From assembly GCF_017873435.1 (NCBI RefSeq), contig NZ_JAGGKG010000006.1, positions 1 to 64,000 on the forward strand: a stretch of DNA of 64,000 nt, in the 5' to 3' direction. A program made the translations under genes and the position numbers. This DNA comes from Paenibacillus turicensis. Its GTDB lineage: Bacteria > Bacillota > Bacilli > Paenibacillales > Paenibacillaceae. The notes below the pieces were generated by a model that did no database searches, had not been told where the DNA came from, and saw only the letters and a list, made by a program, of their open reading frames with translations. This document shows positions 54,742 to 62,813 of the stretch, in pieces (position 1 is the stretch's first letter; every line of letters begins with the position of its first letter).

Positions 54742-55233
54742 TTAAATGACCCCCATTCCAACAACCACTCTTCTCAATTGCATCCCGAACTCCATCGGTG
54801 CAGGGATGTTCAAATCCGACAAACTTATCAAATCGAATTCTTCCTTCCGTTTCCTTAGGTAATGTCTAATTTTTATAGCATCCTGTTTAATTGAAGGGCT
54901 AGTTGAAATTATGGGTAGTCCAGATGATGACATCGCAGTATAATTCTTGAGAACGTGATCCAAGGCATCAAAGATTGTTATCCAGTTTATCCTTACGTTC
55001 TCATTTGTTAATTCAATTACTTCCTTGAAATCCTTTTGGGTACGTATACAATTATGAAGCATGATACATAGATATCTGCTGTCCTCATAGTATTTTTGGA
55101 ACCTCTCTTGATTGTTCAATAGATTTACATCGGGGCGGAACTCACTGTAGTTACCAACTAACGTTCCAGAATGACATCTCTGGTGCTTATCGATAAAAAG
55201 AGCTATCAGTAAATTATCGGGTCTTCCTTTCAT
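54742..55233 (-). CDS. Hypothetical protein, last gene of the tyrosine recombinase operon
   Basis: This is a 163-residue protein of unknown family, helical in the middle and C-terminal parts. I use the ATG at 55233 with AAAGGGG 8 nt upstream; the frame is open 19 codons further and would overlap the preceding gene. It starts 16 nt after that gene stops. Co-transcription with a tyrosine recombinase suggests a role in the same recombination or control process. Confidence 0.62.
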   Translation of the reverse strand: MKGRPDNLLIALFIDKHQRCHSGTLVGNYSEFRPDVNLLNNQERFQKYYEDSRYLCIMLHNCIRTQKDFKEVIELTNENVRINWITIFDALDHVLKNYTAMSSSGLPIISTSPSIKQDAIKIRHYLRKRKEEFDLISLSDLNIPAPMEFGMQLRRVVVGMGVI

Positions 55234-55249
55234 TTCTGCTAACCCCTTT

Positions 55250-55570
55250 CTATAGATACTTCTTCTCGAACGAGAAAATCGGGCAACCATTACAAATAAA
55301 GATTTGCATTATCGTGTTCGGCTCAACTACATGTTTACAACACACTTTGCCGCATAATCGAATGAGATTCTGTAACCTTATAAAGTCCCATCCATCCATA
55401 AACCTTTTTATGTCATTATCCGTTCTGATTGATAAGACTCTTTCCTTTAATGCAGAAATATCGTACGGCTTGATTTCATCATTACTAATTCCAATTTCAA
55501 GTAATGACTCCAGCTTAGCTATTACGTTCAGGCACTCATCTTTGAACTCCTTTACACCACTTTCAGCCAT
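55250..55570 (-). CDS. Small Cys-containing protein, recombinase operon
   Basis: This is a 106-residue protein with C-terminal cysteines in LCGKVCCKHVV and ICNGCPIF; four to five Cys and one His could form a zinc site. Its N-terminal half is helical and acidic. I use the ATG at 55570 with GGGAG upstream; an upstream open stretch (to 55663) lacks a binding site. It lies 25 nt after the serine-recombinase-like gene. Family unknown. Confidence 0.6.
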   Translation of the reverse strand: MAESGVKEFKDECLNVIAKLESLLEIGISNDEIKPYDISALKERVLSIRTDNDIKRFMDGWDFIRLQNLIRLCGKVCCKHVVEPNTIMQIFICNGCPIFSFEKKYL

Positions 55571-55595
55571 AGTAACCTTCTCCCTTATTACGGTT

Positions 55596-55922
55596 TCATT
55601 TTGCTTCGTACTGCAGAACATTGATTTCAACGACCCCAAATTCATAAAAACTATCCGAATCAATATCCCCGCAATGAAGAATTACTCGGTACCGACCAGT
55701 CCTTGCATCCTCGAGTAGCCGGTTCCTTTCAGTCTCGCTTCCATCTCTTTCAATGTAAGAATCGATTAGGACGATGTTGTGCTGATCAGCGAAAGAATGT
55801 ATCTGGTGGAGCTGCGCGGCGATAACTCGTTCAGCTTCCTCTCGATCCATGTTTACCACTGATATATAGACCGCCGCGGCGATTACTTCATTGTTTTTAT
55901 GGAGTTGTCCCAACAAATTCAT
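55596..55922 (-). CDS. Serine-recombinase-like protein without catalytic serine
   Basis: This 108-residue protein resembles the N-terminal resolvase domain: AAAVYISVVNMDREEAER ... IHSFADQHNIVLIDSYIERDGSETERNRLLEDARTGRY. Where active enzymes have Y-x-R-x-S, it has YISVVN, so both the catalytic Ser and its Arg partner are missing. Only the first half of the domain is present. It overlaps the preceding gene by 26 nt, so translation is coupled. It may be an accessory or regulatory protein built from a dead recombinase fold. The homology is weak by eye and needs a profile search. Confidence 0.55.
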   Translation of the reverse strand: MNLLGQLHKNNEVIAAAVYISVVNMDREEAERVIAAQLHQIHSFADQHNIVLIDSYIERDGSETERNRLLEDARTGRYRVILHCGDIDSDSFYEFGVVEINVLQYEAK

Positions 55923-57327
55923 CCTTGATCACATCCCCTGCCACTGATAAGCCATTTAACATCTTGGTAGCTTCAATATATTTAGCGCGAACGTCTAACT
56001 GCTCGACCAACACTTCATTTGCTCCAATGGCATCCATCGCTTTCTTACCTATTCCAGCTACAAGTTGGTCTTTCCAGTACTCGATCATAGGGCGAGTGTA
56101 TGTCAAATCTGAAATCTGCCCATTCAATCTACCGAATTGGAATTGAGCATGGTCGACTGAATTTTGGGTCAGGTATTTGATAAAAGAAAGGTAGATGATA
56201 CTAACAACCTGTCCGAATGTAATACCTACTAATTTTTGTAGGATCAACAGGCTATGAGCGATGCTCTCTTTATTTATCTCCAGCTCATAATCATCCTCTG
56301 CTTTCAAAATGTGATTGATCACCGCATCGCGAAACCTTTGTACAACTTTGACGTCACCTTCATCAGCACCGTAGCCCCTCATGGCTTTAACGATACGCTC
56401 GAAATCAATCCGCATAACCACTTTGATAAATTCAGGACTCTTGAAAAGCTCATAACGGACACCCCGGCATACATTCTCAAATGACAGATACTGCGCCCAT
56501 TCTGTCTGACAGCCTACTGAAGCCTCATTAAATATTTGTTGCCCTTTGTCGATTAAGTCGAACCCCCACTTGATAACCAAATTGATAGTAGAGCTATACT
56601 TTTCAATTGCTTCGAAATCATTCTTATTAATGATCTTCTCTAACCGCTCAGTGAGCTTTGCAACTACTATTTCATTCTTCAACTTATCGAAATACTCCTG
56701 AAGGATACTTGAGTCCATACTGTAGAAATGAGGGCGAAGCGAAGTTCCAGACCACCAATCCTCAACATGAGGTTCGATGAAATGGTGAATCTGAATGCCT
56801 TCTTCCTTAATTGCATCCAGGCATAAATCAGTTGGCTTTCTTGTCCTTTTAAGAAGATTCCAAAGGTTTTCCACTCTACATGAACAGTAAGAAATATGCC
56901 GAAGTCTAGGAAAACGAGTATTGTAATTCGTATCTCCATCAACCAGATCTTTGAGAAAAGTGTCACTGGAAAGCATCCTCATGGGATACTCTTCAGTACA
57001 AAACACGATCTCCTCAAGAGAAGAAAGAATACGCCTCGAGATGATCGAAGAAAGGATCGACTTATATTTTTGTGGATCTGAAGCTAATAATTCCATGTCC
57101 TTCTTACATACTGTTCTTAAATCAACACGTTCAATTAGAGTATGCGAACGCTGGCTTGTTACAAAATGCTGAATAACTGCCCAGTCAAACCCAATGATGA
57201 GCCGACGAAAATTGTTCGGTGACCACCCATGAATGATAGGCTTCGGTTCATTGTAGGAGAGCCTTTTCCTCTCGATAGTCGCTACGCCTTTATTGATGAA
57301 TTTTTCAAGTTCTCTAAATCGATACAT
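55897..57327 (-). CDS. Large unknown protein, second gene of the tyrosine recombinase operon
   Basis: This is a 476-residue mostly helical protein with no domain I recognise. A segment with several Cys and Arg residues (RHISYCSCRVENLWNLLKR, about 143-161) and a hydrophobic helix near 365-385 are notable. GGGGGGAAGG precedes the ATG. It starts 21 nt after the recombinase gene and overlaps the next gene by 26 nt. The tight arrangement implies that it works with the recombinase, perhaps as a DNA-binding or target-selection partner. Confidence 0.65.
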   Translation of the reverse strand: MYRFRELEKFINKGVATIERKRLSYNEPKPIIHGWSPNNFRRLIIGFDWAVIQHFVTSQRSHTLIERVDLRTVCKKDMELLASDPQKYKSILSSIISRRILSSLEEIVFCTEEYPMRMLSSDTFLKDLVDGDTNYNTRFPRLRHISYCSCRVENLWNLLKRTRKPTDLCLDAIKEEGIQIHHFIEPHVEDWWSGTSLRPHFYSMDSSILQEYFDKLKNEIVVAKLTERLEKIINKNDFEAIEKYSSTINLVIKWGFDLIDKGQQIFNEASVGCQTEWAQYLSFENVCRGVRYELFKSPEFIKVVMRIDFERIVKAMRGYGADEGDVKVVQRFRDAVINHILKAEDDYELEINKESIAHSLLILQKLVGITFGQVVSIIYLSFIKYLTQNSVDHAQFQFGRLNGQISDLTYTRPMIEYWKDQLVAGIGKKAMDAIGANEVLVEQLDVRAKYIEATKMLNGLSVAGDVIKDEFVGTTP

Positions 57328-57348
57328 TGCCTTCCCCCCTTAATCTAG

Positions 57349-58257
57349 CTATCCTTCCTCAATCTCTTCAACAACGCTTCGTAATTCTTGTATTGAAGGT
57401 TCTACATATCTTCTTGTCGTCTTGATGTCGGTATGTCCCATCAAAGATGCCGCATACTCAATCCCTCTTATTTCTGTAATTCGTTTACCAAAAGTATGTC
57501 GAAGCTGATGAACCGTAAATTCAATCTGTGTTAACTCGGATAACTTTTCGATCATGTGCTGGATAGCTCGAGTCGACATATGAGCGCTCCGTTGAGAATA
57601 AAACAAATACCCCGATCTGCCGTCATGGAACGATAGCCAGTGCTTAATGTTTTCACTTGTCTTATGATGAAAAGGAACTTGCCGATATTTCCCGCCTTTA
57701 CCGCTTCTTACGATGATTAAGCCAGATTGAAGAATAACATCGGTTATCAATAAGTCGGAAACCTCCTCGACTCGCAACCCGCAATTGACTAAGATTGCAA
57801 CTACCGCTTTATATAGAGCCTTTCTTTTAGCACTGGTACGCTCCAACCTTTCTATGGCGTGGAATATTCGTTTTACTTCTTCCGGTCGGAGCCAGCGTGT
57901 CTCATTTTGCCGCGCAATCGGAATCAGTTTAATCGCACTGATCGGTTCTGATCTAAACCTAATACCCTCACTTTTCGCAAATAGAAATAACGATTTGAGC
58001 GCAGTCAAGTAATGGTTAATTGTTATAGGAGATAAGTGCTTTCCCGATCTTAGGTCGATCCTGGACTCAAGGAAGGACTTGAAATCTCGGATTACGGTTT
58101 GTGATACATCTTCAATTTCGATGACTTCGCCCCAAGAGAAATTCAACCATTGAATAAATCGCTTATAACACATACCATAACCTTTAACCGTATTTTTGGA
58201 TTTTTCTTCTATTGATAGATGCTCCAGATAACGAACGACTAAGACATCGATTTTCAC
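57349..58257 (-). CDS. Tyrosine recombinase
   Basis: This 302-residue site-specific recombinase has a SAM-like N-terminal DNA-binding domain (about 5-95) and a complete catalytic domain. The pieces are Arg in NCGLRVEEVSDLL, Lys in SGKGGKYRQVPF, HQLRHTFGK (H-x-x-R), the second His in GHTDIKTTRRY, and the nucleophilic Tyr in that last segment. It starts at a GTG and heads a five-gene operon. Upstream lies a cluster of short repeats that could be its binding arms. It resembles XerC/D-type and element integrases of similar length. Confidence 0.93.
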   Translation of the reverse strand: MKIDVLVVRYLEHLSIEEKSKNTVKGYGMCYKRFIQWLNFSWGEVIEIEDVSQTVIRDFKSFLESRIDLRSGKHLSPITINHYLTALKSLFLFAKSEGIRFRSEPISAIKLIPIARQNETRWLRPEEVKRIFHAIERLERTSAKRKALYKAVVAILVNCGLRVEEVSDLLITDVILQSGLIIVRSGKGGKYRQVPFHHKTSENIKHWLSFHDGRSGYLFYSQRSAHMSTRAIQHMIEKLSELTQIEFTVHQLRHTFGKRITEIRGIEYAASLMGHTDIKTTRRYVEPSIQELRSVVEEIEEG

Positions 58258-58284
58258 AGGCTTTCACCCCCTTGAAGCGTCTTA

Positions 58285-58393
58285 TACGACGAGTTTAGAA
58301 AAGGTAATGTACGACGAATTAATAGGATTTGTAAGCCGAAACAGCAACCGATTTTTACGAACTCGTCACATAATGGGTATTGTATGACGAGTT
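58285..58393. repeat. Four 11-bp repeats upstream of the tyrosine recombinase
   Basis: The motif TACGACGAGTT occurs at 58285-58295, as TACGACGAATT at 58310-58320 (25 bp apart), as TATGACGAGTT at 58383-58393, and inverted (TGTGACGAGTT on the minus strand) at 58360-58370. The cluster begins 28 bp upstream of the recombinase start codon. It may be a recombination site, a set of arm-type sites, or an operator. The rest of the gap to 58714 holds no gene I can support; it contains the dyad TTCTTCTTATATAGAAGAA near 58545. Confidence 0.65.
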
Positions 58394-58714
58394 GTGCAGT
58401 CCCCCTTTTTGCTCGGAATTATTCATACGGGCGACACATGAATGAAACCATTAGCGCGGCAGACGATTAAAAGAAGGAAATGTGTTCTTTTAAGACGATC
58501 CTGATAACTATTGGCACGACCTTGGGAACGAAGAGCGAATCGCTTCTTCTTATATAGAAGAAAGACATTCAGGAGCCATACCCCTGAAGGGAAATCCTTG
58601 GGATTAGGCGACCAAAAAGCAATAGCGTATCCGTTACTTCTATATAGTTAATCTAGATACCGATGCTGAATTTGGACTTACCCTCGACCATTCCAGCAAC
58701 TATTTTTACGAGCT

Positions 58715-58765
58715 ACAAAAAGAAAGGCAGTATAAAACTCGATGAACGAGTTCAATACTGCCTTT
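58715..58765 (-). terminator. Terminator after the 94-codon gene
   Basis: A long two-part stem AAAGGCAGTAT..AACTCG / CGAGTT..ATACTGCCTTT (58723-58741, 58747-58765) is followed on the minus strand by CTTTTTG. It lies 18 nt after the stop at 58784. Confidence 0.85.
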
Positions 58766-58783
58766 TTCCAACCCATATGATAT

Positions 58784-59068
58784 TTAACACTGACTCTTTT
58801 CAAATTCCTCAATTAACTCAAGCAAAGTAAGTTCAAGATCTTCGATATCGGTTCGCTTACGTGTGCGAACCGCATGATTCACATCAGTATCCATCAATAT
58901 ATTTTTCTCGTTTATAATTCTTAGACACGTCTCCCGGTACGGTTCCCATCGAAGCCCGTAGAACAAAGCCACTCTTTGTTTCAAGTCCACAGCGATCATC
59001 CTTTGCATCGATTCATACAATAGAAATTGGTTGGTAATATAGCATGATTCTCTGATTATTACCAACAT
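58784..59068 (-). CDS. Hypothetical protein, up to 94 residues
   Basis: This is a small, charged, largely helical protein with an acidic C-terminus (DIEDLELTLLELIEEFEKSQ). No clear ribosome binding site marks the start; ATG codons at 59068 and 59008 are both possible. The strong terminator just downstream supports a transcript ending here. Family unknown. Confidence 0.5.
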   Translation of the reverse strand: MLVIIRESCYITNQFLLYESMQRMIAVDLKQRVALFYGLRWEPYRETCLRIINEKNILMDTDVNHAVRTRKRTDIEDLELTLLELIEEFEKSQC

Positions 59069-59301
59069 AAAAGCCGACAGCGCCCCAACCGCAATTTAAA
59101 CGCCTTCCTTCTATTGTAATGTAATCAAAGCCGAACCTGAACGAAAACAAAAAGCGAGAAGCCTTACCCCTTATAGAATCAAACGCCGTGTAATCGATTT
59201 AATAGCGATACCACAACCACCCATACAAGTAAATCGATTTGTGAGCCTCCTAGAGGGAACTTACATTTTTTGGAAGTTAATTCTATAAGGCTACGTCGCG
59301 A

Positions 59302-59712
59302 TCAGGAACTTTGAGCCGAGAATCCTTTCCAATTATTATGAAAGTGACTCAACGCACTTTGGATACCCCGAACCGTTTTTGCCCTATTGATATTTTCAAT
59401 CGTCCTTTCACCTACAAAGACGCACATCTTATTATCGACTTCGGCTAGGGCACTTATTAATTGTTCCTCCGAAATGTTTAGCTGAGCTGCTGCAATTTTA
59501 AGGTTACGCTTGTTTGAAATATAGCTTTTTACGCAAAGCTGAAATTGACCAGACAAGCGACTTGTGAACTCATTAATCATAAAGAACGAAATAAATCTTA
59601 GAGCATTGAACTTTTCCGTAATAAGCGGTCTTAACATCGGATCAGTTCCACTTGAACTCATCAAATCCGAGTAACGAATATAATTACTCTCGAGTCTTGT
59701 TAAAAACTTCAT
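59302..59712 (-). CDS. Paralogous small protein, copy A
   Basis: This 136-residue protein is related along its length to the neighbouring gene at 59867. Both begin MKFL and share an EKFNALR/EKYNALR helix and a C-terminal TIENINRAKTVRGIQ/TIENINRARTVWDIQ block. The part LNISEEQLISALAEVDNKM could be a helix-turn-helix. AAAGGA precedes the ATG at 59712; an upstream open stretch reaches 59781. Function unknown; a small DNA-binding regulator is possible. The gap from 59069 to 59301 holds nothing I can support. Confidence 0.65.
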   Translation of the reverse strand: MKFLTRLESNYIRYSDLMSSSGTDPMLRPLITEKFNALRFISFFMINEFTSRLSGQFQLCVKSYISNKRNLKIAAAQLNISEEQLISALAEVDNKMCVFVGERTIENINRAKTVRGIQSALSHFHNNWKGFSAQSS

Positions 59713-59866
59713 TCCATCAGATCCTTTCTTCGGAATATTGTGGTTGAAGATCGAACCCTTAATAAAGTTATCAGAGGGCATCGACTACTTATATAAGCTT
59801 GATGTTGTGCCAACTGCCAAATTTGGATCAATGTCATGATTGAAAAACTATGCTTGATAAAACAGT

Positions 59867-60274
59867 CTAGGCAGAGTTACGGAAACTTCTTAACATTTTA
59901 CTGAAACCCCTCATAGCTTTTTGAATATCCCAAACAGTCCTAGCCCTGTTGATATTCTCGATTGTGCTTTTACCGACACTCGTCATCATTTCTTGATCAA
60001 CACTGGTTAGAACCTTCCTTAGAGTGTCTTCCGACAAGTTGAGATCGGATGCCGATTCAGGGATGCTGAATTTGTTCATTTGGAATATCTCCACGCACTG
60101 CTGATTATGAATTGTAGTGTTATCTAGGAAATCTCCGAATAGGAATATGATAATCTGTCGGAGGGCGTTATACTTCTCACTGAGGATTAGCTTCGTCCGT
60201 CGATCGATACCTTTTGAGTGCAATAATCGCTTGTAACGTTTATGGCTCCTTTCTACGCTCATAAGGAACTTCAT
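59867..60274 (-). CDS. Paralogous small protein, copy B
   Basis: This 135-residue protein is the paralogue of copy A. It shares the N-terminal MKFL, a hydrophobic central helix and the STIENINRARTV block, but only about a third of residues match. GAAAGGG precedes the ATG at 60274. The pair probably arose by tandem duplication. A hairpin terminator beyond its promoter side isolates it from genes to the right. Confidence 0.68.
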   Translation of the reverse strand: MKFLMSVERSHKRYKRLLHSKGIDRRTKLILSEKYNALRQIIIFLFGDFLDNTTIHNQQCVEIFQMNKFSIPESASDLNLSEDTLRKVLTSVDQEMMTSVGKSTIENINRARTVWDIQKAMRGFSKMLRSFRNSA

Positions 60275-60384
60275 GGTTATCACCCTTTCATGCTCTTGGA
60301 TTTAGTGGATAGAATATACTGTCCTGTACATATAGACTTGATGATGAAATAACTGCAGAATCTTAAATCATCTCTTAGCATAAG

Positions 60385-60429
60385 AAAAAGCAGTACAGAA
60401 CTCGGCATGCGAATTCTGTACTGCTTTTT
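60385..60429. terminator. Bidirectional terminator hairpin
   Basis: AAAAAGCAGTACAGAA / TTCTGTACTGCTTTTT is a perfect 16-bp inverted repeat (60385-60400, 60414-60429) with T residues on both strands. It lies just past the stop of the small frame at 60438, which supports a minus-strand transcript from there. Confidence 0.85.
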
Positions 60430-60437
60430 CAACCACT

Positions 60438-60602
60438 TTACCTGCAGTTACTACACTCGATTAAGGTTAACTTTTCCTTGTAGCTTATATCGTAAATGTC
60501 TAACGCTTCTTCTTTCGAGCGGAATGGCTTCCAGCTTCCTGTCTCTTGCTGTTTCTTCCATCCAAGCTCGGTTCTTTGCTTCATTTCCATAACATAAGTC
60601 AT
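60438..60602 (-). CDS. Possible 54-residue protein
   Basis: The frame encodes a basic N-terminal part (MEMKQRTELGWKKQQ) and ends LIECSNCR, with protein-like composition (SWKPFRSKEEALDIYDISYK). It ends directly before a strong terminator. There is no good ribosome binding site, and a TAG lies two codons before the first ATG. A second frame on the same strand is also open from about 60660 to 60456, so a frameshifted remnant is possible. The rest of the gap 60603-60713 holds nothing I can support. Confidence 0.4.
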   Translation of the reverse strand: MTYVMEMKQRTELGWKKQQETGSWKPFRSKEEALDIYDISYKEKLTLIECSNCR

Positions 60603-60713
60603 GGTCTAGGTGAACGGTGTATGTTTTCAACGGAATATCGATATTTGCCAGGCTTTCATCGTCTCACCAGCCTTAAATTTATTTATTATTCTAACCCTAC
60701 ACAGACTTATTCT

Positions 60714-62126
60714 TCAAAGTTTTAATACCTCTGGAATGGTCATCTCGTCAGTATTTAATCTATTCACTTTTATATTGATAACTTTAGGCTCAATACTTAC
60801 CACTTCACATTGATATTTAATTCCAAGATCCATTTTTTCTGCATATATACTAGCCCATTCCTTCGATAAAAAACCTAATTGCTCACCATCGCTGTTCAGA
60901 GCCTTTATAGCATTTTTATCAAAAGGATTGTTAGCATCTCTTTCAAAGATTACATTGTCTCCAACTAATAATTTCTTTATAAAAGGAATTCGTTCTTTTT
61001 GGGTGATACCTACTATAGGAAGAATGTCCGCTTTAATTGAGATCTTCGAGTAATCCCAGTTCGATACTTTATCTTTATACACCTGATTTAAAGAATGATA
61101 AATATCCGAATCGACATGTAAAAAGGTCCATTCTGTGTATTTGGCTTTTGCTGCAGTATACGCTTTTAGACTGTATGTATCCCAAAATCCCTTAACTTCT
61201 ATTATTACCTTCTCGTTTGGAAGTACAAAGTCAGGTAGATAATTTGCTTTTTGTTCTTTATCAAGATCAACCTCATATCTTTCCTTTTCATATTTCCACT
61301 CGATACCTTTTTCGTTTAGTAGTCTCGCAATATTAGCTTCCCAAGTAGAACGTAATATCTCATCCAGATCTTTATAGAAAATTGGATCGTGAAACTCATG
61401 ATGACCAAAACTTTCTAAAAATTCACGATTAATACCCCAATGAGTAGCGTATAACTTCTTGCCATTATTAAGACCGATGTAACTGGAATATCGCAACTTA
61501 CTGATAGGATCAATAAGATTATAATTCACAACATCATGAATCACTTTAAGTGGAGTTAGAGAAATAAAGAAATTAAAAGCAGGTATATTCATTGTGCCTA
61601 ATGGTGATTGAGTATCAATAATTTCAAGAATATTATCCCTAGTCCTGTAAAAATGCTCCTTCTTATCCCTTTGTGTGTGTTGTGCAACTTCGAAATACTT
61701 ATCCCTCATTATGTGAACCATTATCTTCTTTTCAAGATAGTCTCGATCTACCTCATACAAAAACTCGTAAAAAACTAACCTAGCTTCTTTTCTTTTATTT
61801 GTGAAATTGATATCCTTCTCGTTTAGCAATTTGTCAACAACAAATTCATCCTTCTCCATAAAAACCAAATAATATTTTATCGCTAATGAACTCTTAATAT
61901 TCTTATCGTAAAGACCATCAAAAGATATAATGTCCGGAAACATCTGAAATAAGTCGTATGAATGAGTGTAGACCCATATATCTGCCTCCGTCAATTTCGT
62001 TGCTCGCTCTTTCAGATTTTCATTCGAGTAAATATCCCAGTATTGATTACTGAGTTGATGACCATACCGCTGCCCTTCAATAGGTTCTTTCGAATTGTAA
62101 TCGACTAGATGAAGTTTTGGATACAT
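60714..62126 (-). CDS. Nuclease-HIRAN fusion protein
   Basis: This is a 470-residue protein with an unknown N-terminal part of about 250 residues. A PD-(D/E)XK domain follows (about 255-345: STWEANIARLLNEKGI with E263, YLPDFVLP with D299, VIIEVKGFWD with E310 and K312). The C-terminal HIRAN domain (about 375-455: PIVGITQKERIPFIKKLLVG, REANNPFDKNAI-like RDANNPFDKNAI) binds DNA ends or stalled forks in other proteins. AAGGAG lies 7 nt before the ATG. The combination suggests a nuclease directed to damaged or replicating DNA, which would suit defence. Confidence 0.82.
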   Translation of the reverse strand: MYPKLHLVDYNSKEPIEGQRYGHQLSNQYWDIYSNENLKERATKLTEADIWVYTHSYDLFQMFPDIISFDGLYDKNIKSSLAIKYYLVFMEKDEFVVDKLLNEKDINFTNKRKEARLVFYEFLYEVDRDYLEKKIMVHIMRDKYFEVAQHTQRDKKEHFYRTRDNILEIIDTQSPLGTMNIPAFNFFISLTPLKVIHDVVNYNLIDPISKLRYSSYIGLNNGKKLYATHWGINREFLESFGHHEFHDPIFYKDLDEILRSTWEANIARLLNEKGIEWKYEKERYEVDLDKEQKANYLPDFVLPNEKVIIEVKGFWDTYSLKAYTAAKAKYTEWTFLHVDSDIYHSLNQVYKDKVSNWDYSKISIKADILPIVGITQKERIPFIKKLLVGDNVIFERDANNPFDKNAIKALNSDGEQLGFLSKEWASIYAEKMDLGIKYQCEVVSIEPKVINIKVNRLNTDEMTIPEVLKL

Positions 62127-62186
62127 AACGTGGCTCCTTAAACTATTTTATTTGCATTTATCATTAATTTTAAATTAGTCAGTCTT

Positions 62187-62813
62187 TTAATCTTCCCTTG
62201 TAATTCCTAGTTCCGGGTTAACCCAAAGAATGGTACCTTTCTTATTCTCATGATCGAGTTGGCAGTCGAAACCATGTTTTCTGTAGAAATGTTCCGACCT
62301 GTCGATGTGATCCCAATCTACCGAGGAAATCCATCCGGTAATAACTTTGATTTGCATCTCATGGACAATCTTCATTAGCCCTTCCATCATGATCGAGCCG
62401 TAACCTCTGTTAACCCGTTCTCCTTCAATCTTTATATCCGCGATATCCATATGTTTGTTCTCAACATGTACGTGGACGTTCGAATCTGGAGCTTTTACCC
62501 CATCTTTGGAAATGACCTTCACCCTAAGATGAATGTTTACATCATCCATCCCGTCACCATACATTAAGCGGTAAATCATGACACTTTCCCCGAATCGGTT
62601 CTGGGCTACATGGATGACCTTATGTCCATCCTTTTCTAAATCAGTCGTGTGCCACCTGACTTCATACTCAATATCGCCCTTTTTCTTTAAGGGGAGCGGC
62701 TTGTACTCATTTTTCAACATTGGGAACGGATCGCTATCCCCAAATAAATCCTTTAGTATATTAGTAAGCTGCTCTGAGCTTTTTTCATCGAGCGGGTTAT
62801 TTTTCTTCGTCAT
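62187..62813 (-). CDS. GNAT-family acetyltransferase-like protein
   Basis: This 208-residue protein has a C-terminal GNAT-like segment with the acetyl-CoA loop ERVNRGYGSIMMEGL (about 132-146) and the later HFYRKHGFDC strand-helix. The N-terminal 60 residues are charged and helical. The ATG is preceded by a GAGTG site. The substrate is unknown. It lies 60 bp upstream of the nuclease-HIRAN gene on the same strand with no clear terminator between, so they may share a transcript. Confidence 0.78.
   Translation of the reverse strand: MTKKNNPLDEKSSEQLTNILKDLFGDSDPFPMLKNEYKPLPLKKKGDIEYEVRWHTTDLEKDGHKVIHVAQNRFGESVMIYRLMYGDGMDDVNIHLRVKVISKDGVKAPDSNVHVHVENKHMDIADIKIEGERVNRGYGSIMMEGLMKIVHEMQIKVITGWISSVDWDHIDRSEHFYRKHGFDCQLDHENKKGTILWVNPELGITRED

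Noticed and set aside
54742..58257. BREX, DISARM or other named multi-gene defence system around the recombinase operon
   Set aside because: No PglZ, BrxC, DrmA or methyltransferase partner is present; the operon is better read as recombination genes.
58285..58393. CRISPR array considered for the short repeats
   Set aside because: The repeat is only 11 bp, spacing is irregular, one copy is inverted, and no cas genes are near.
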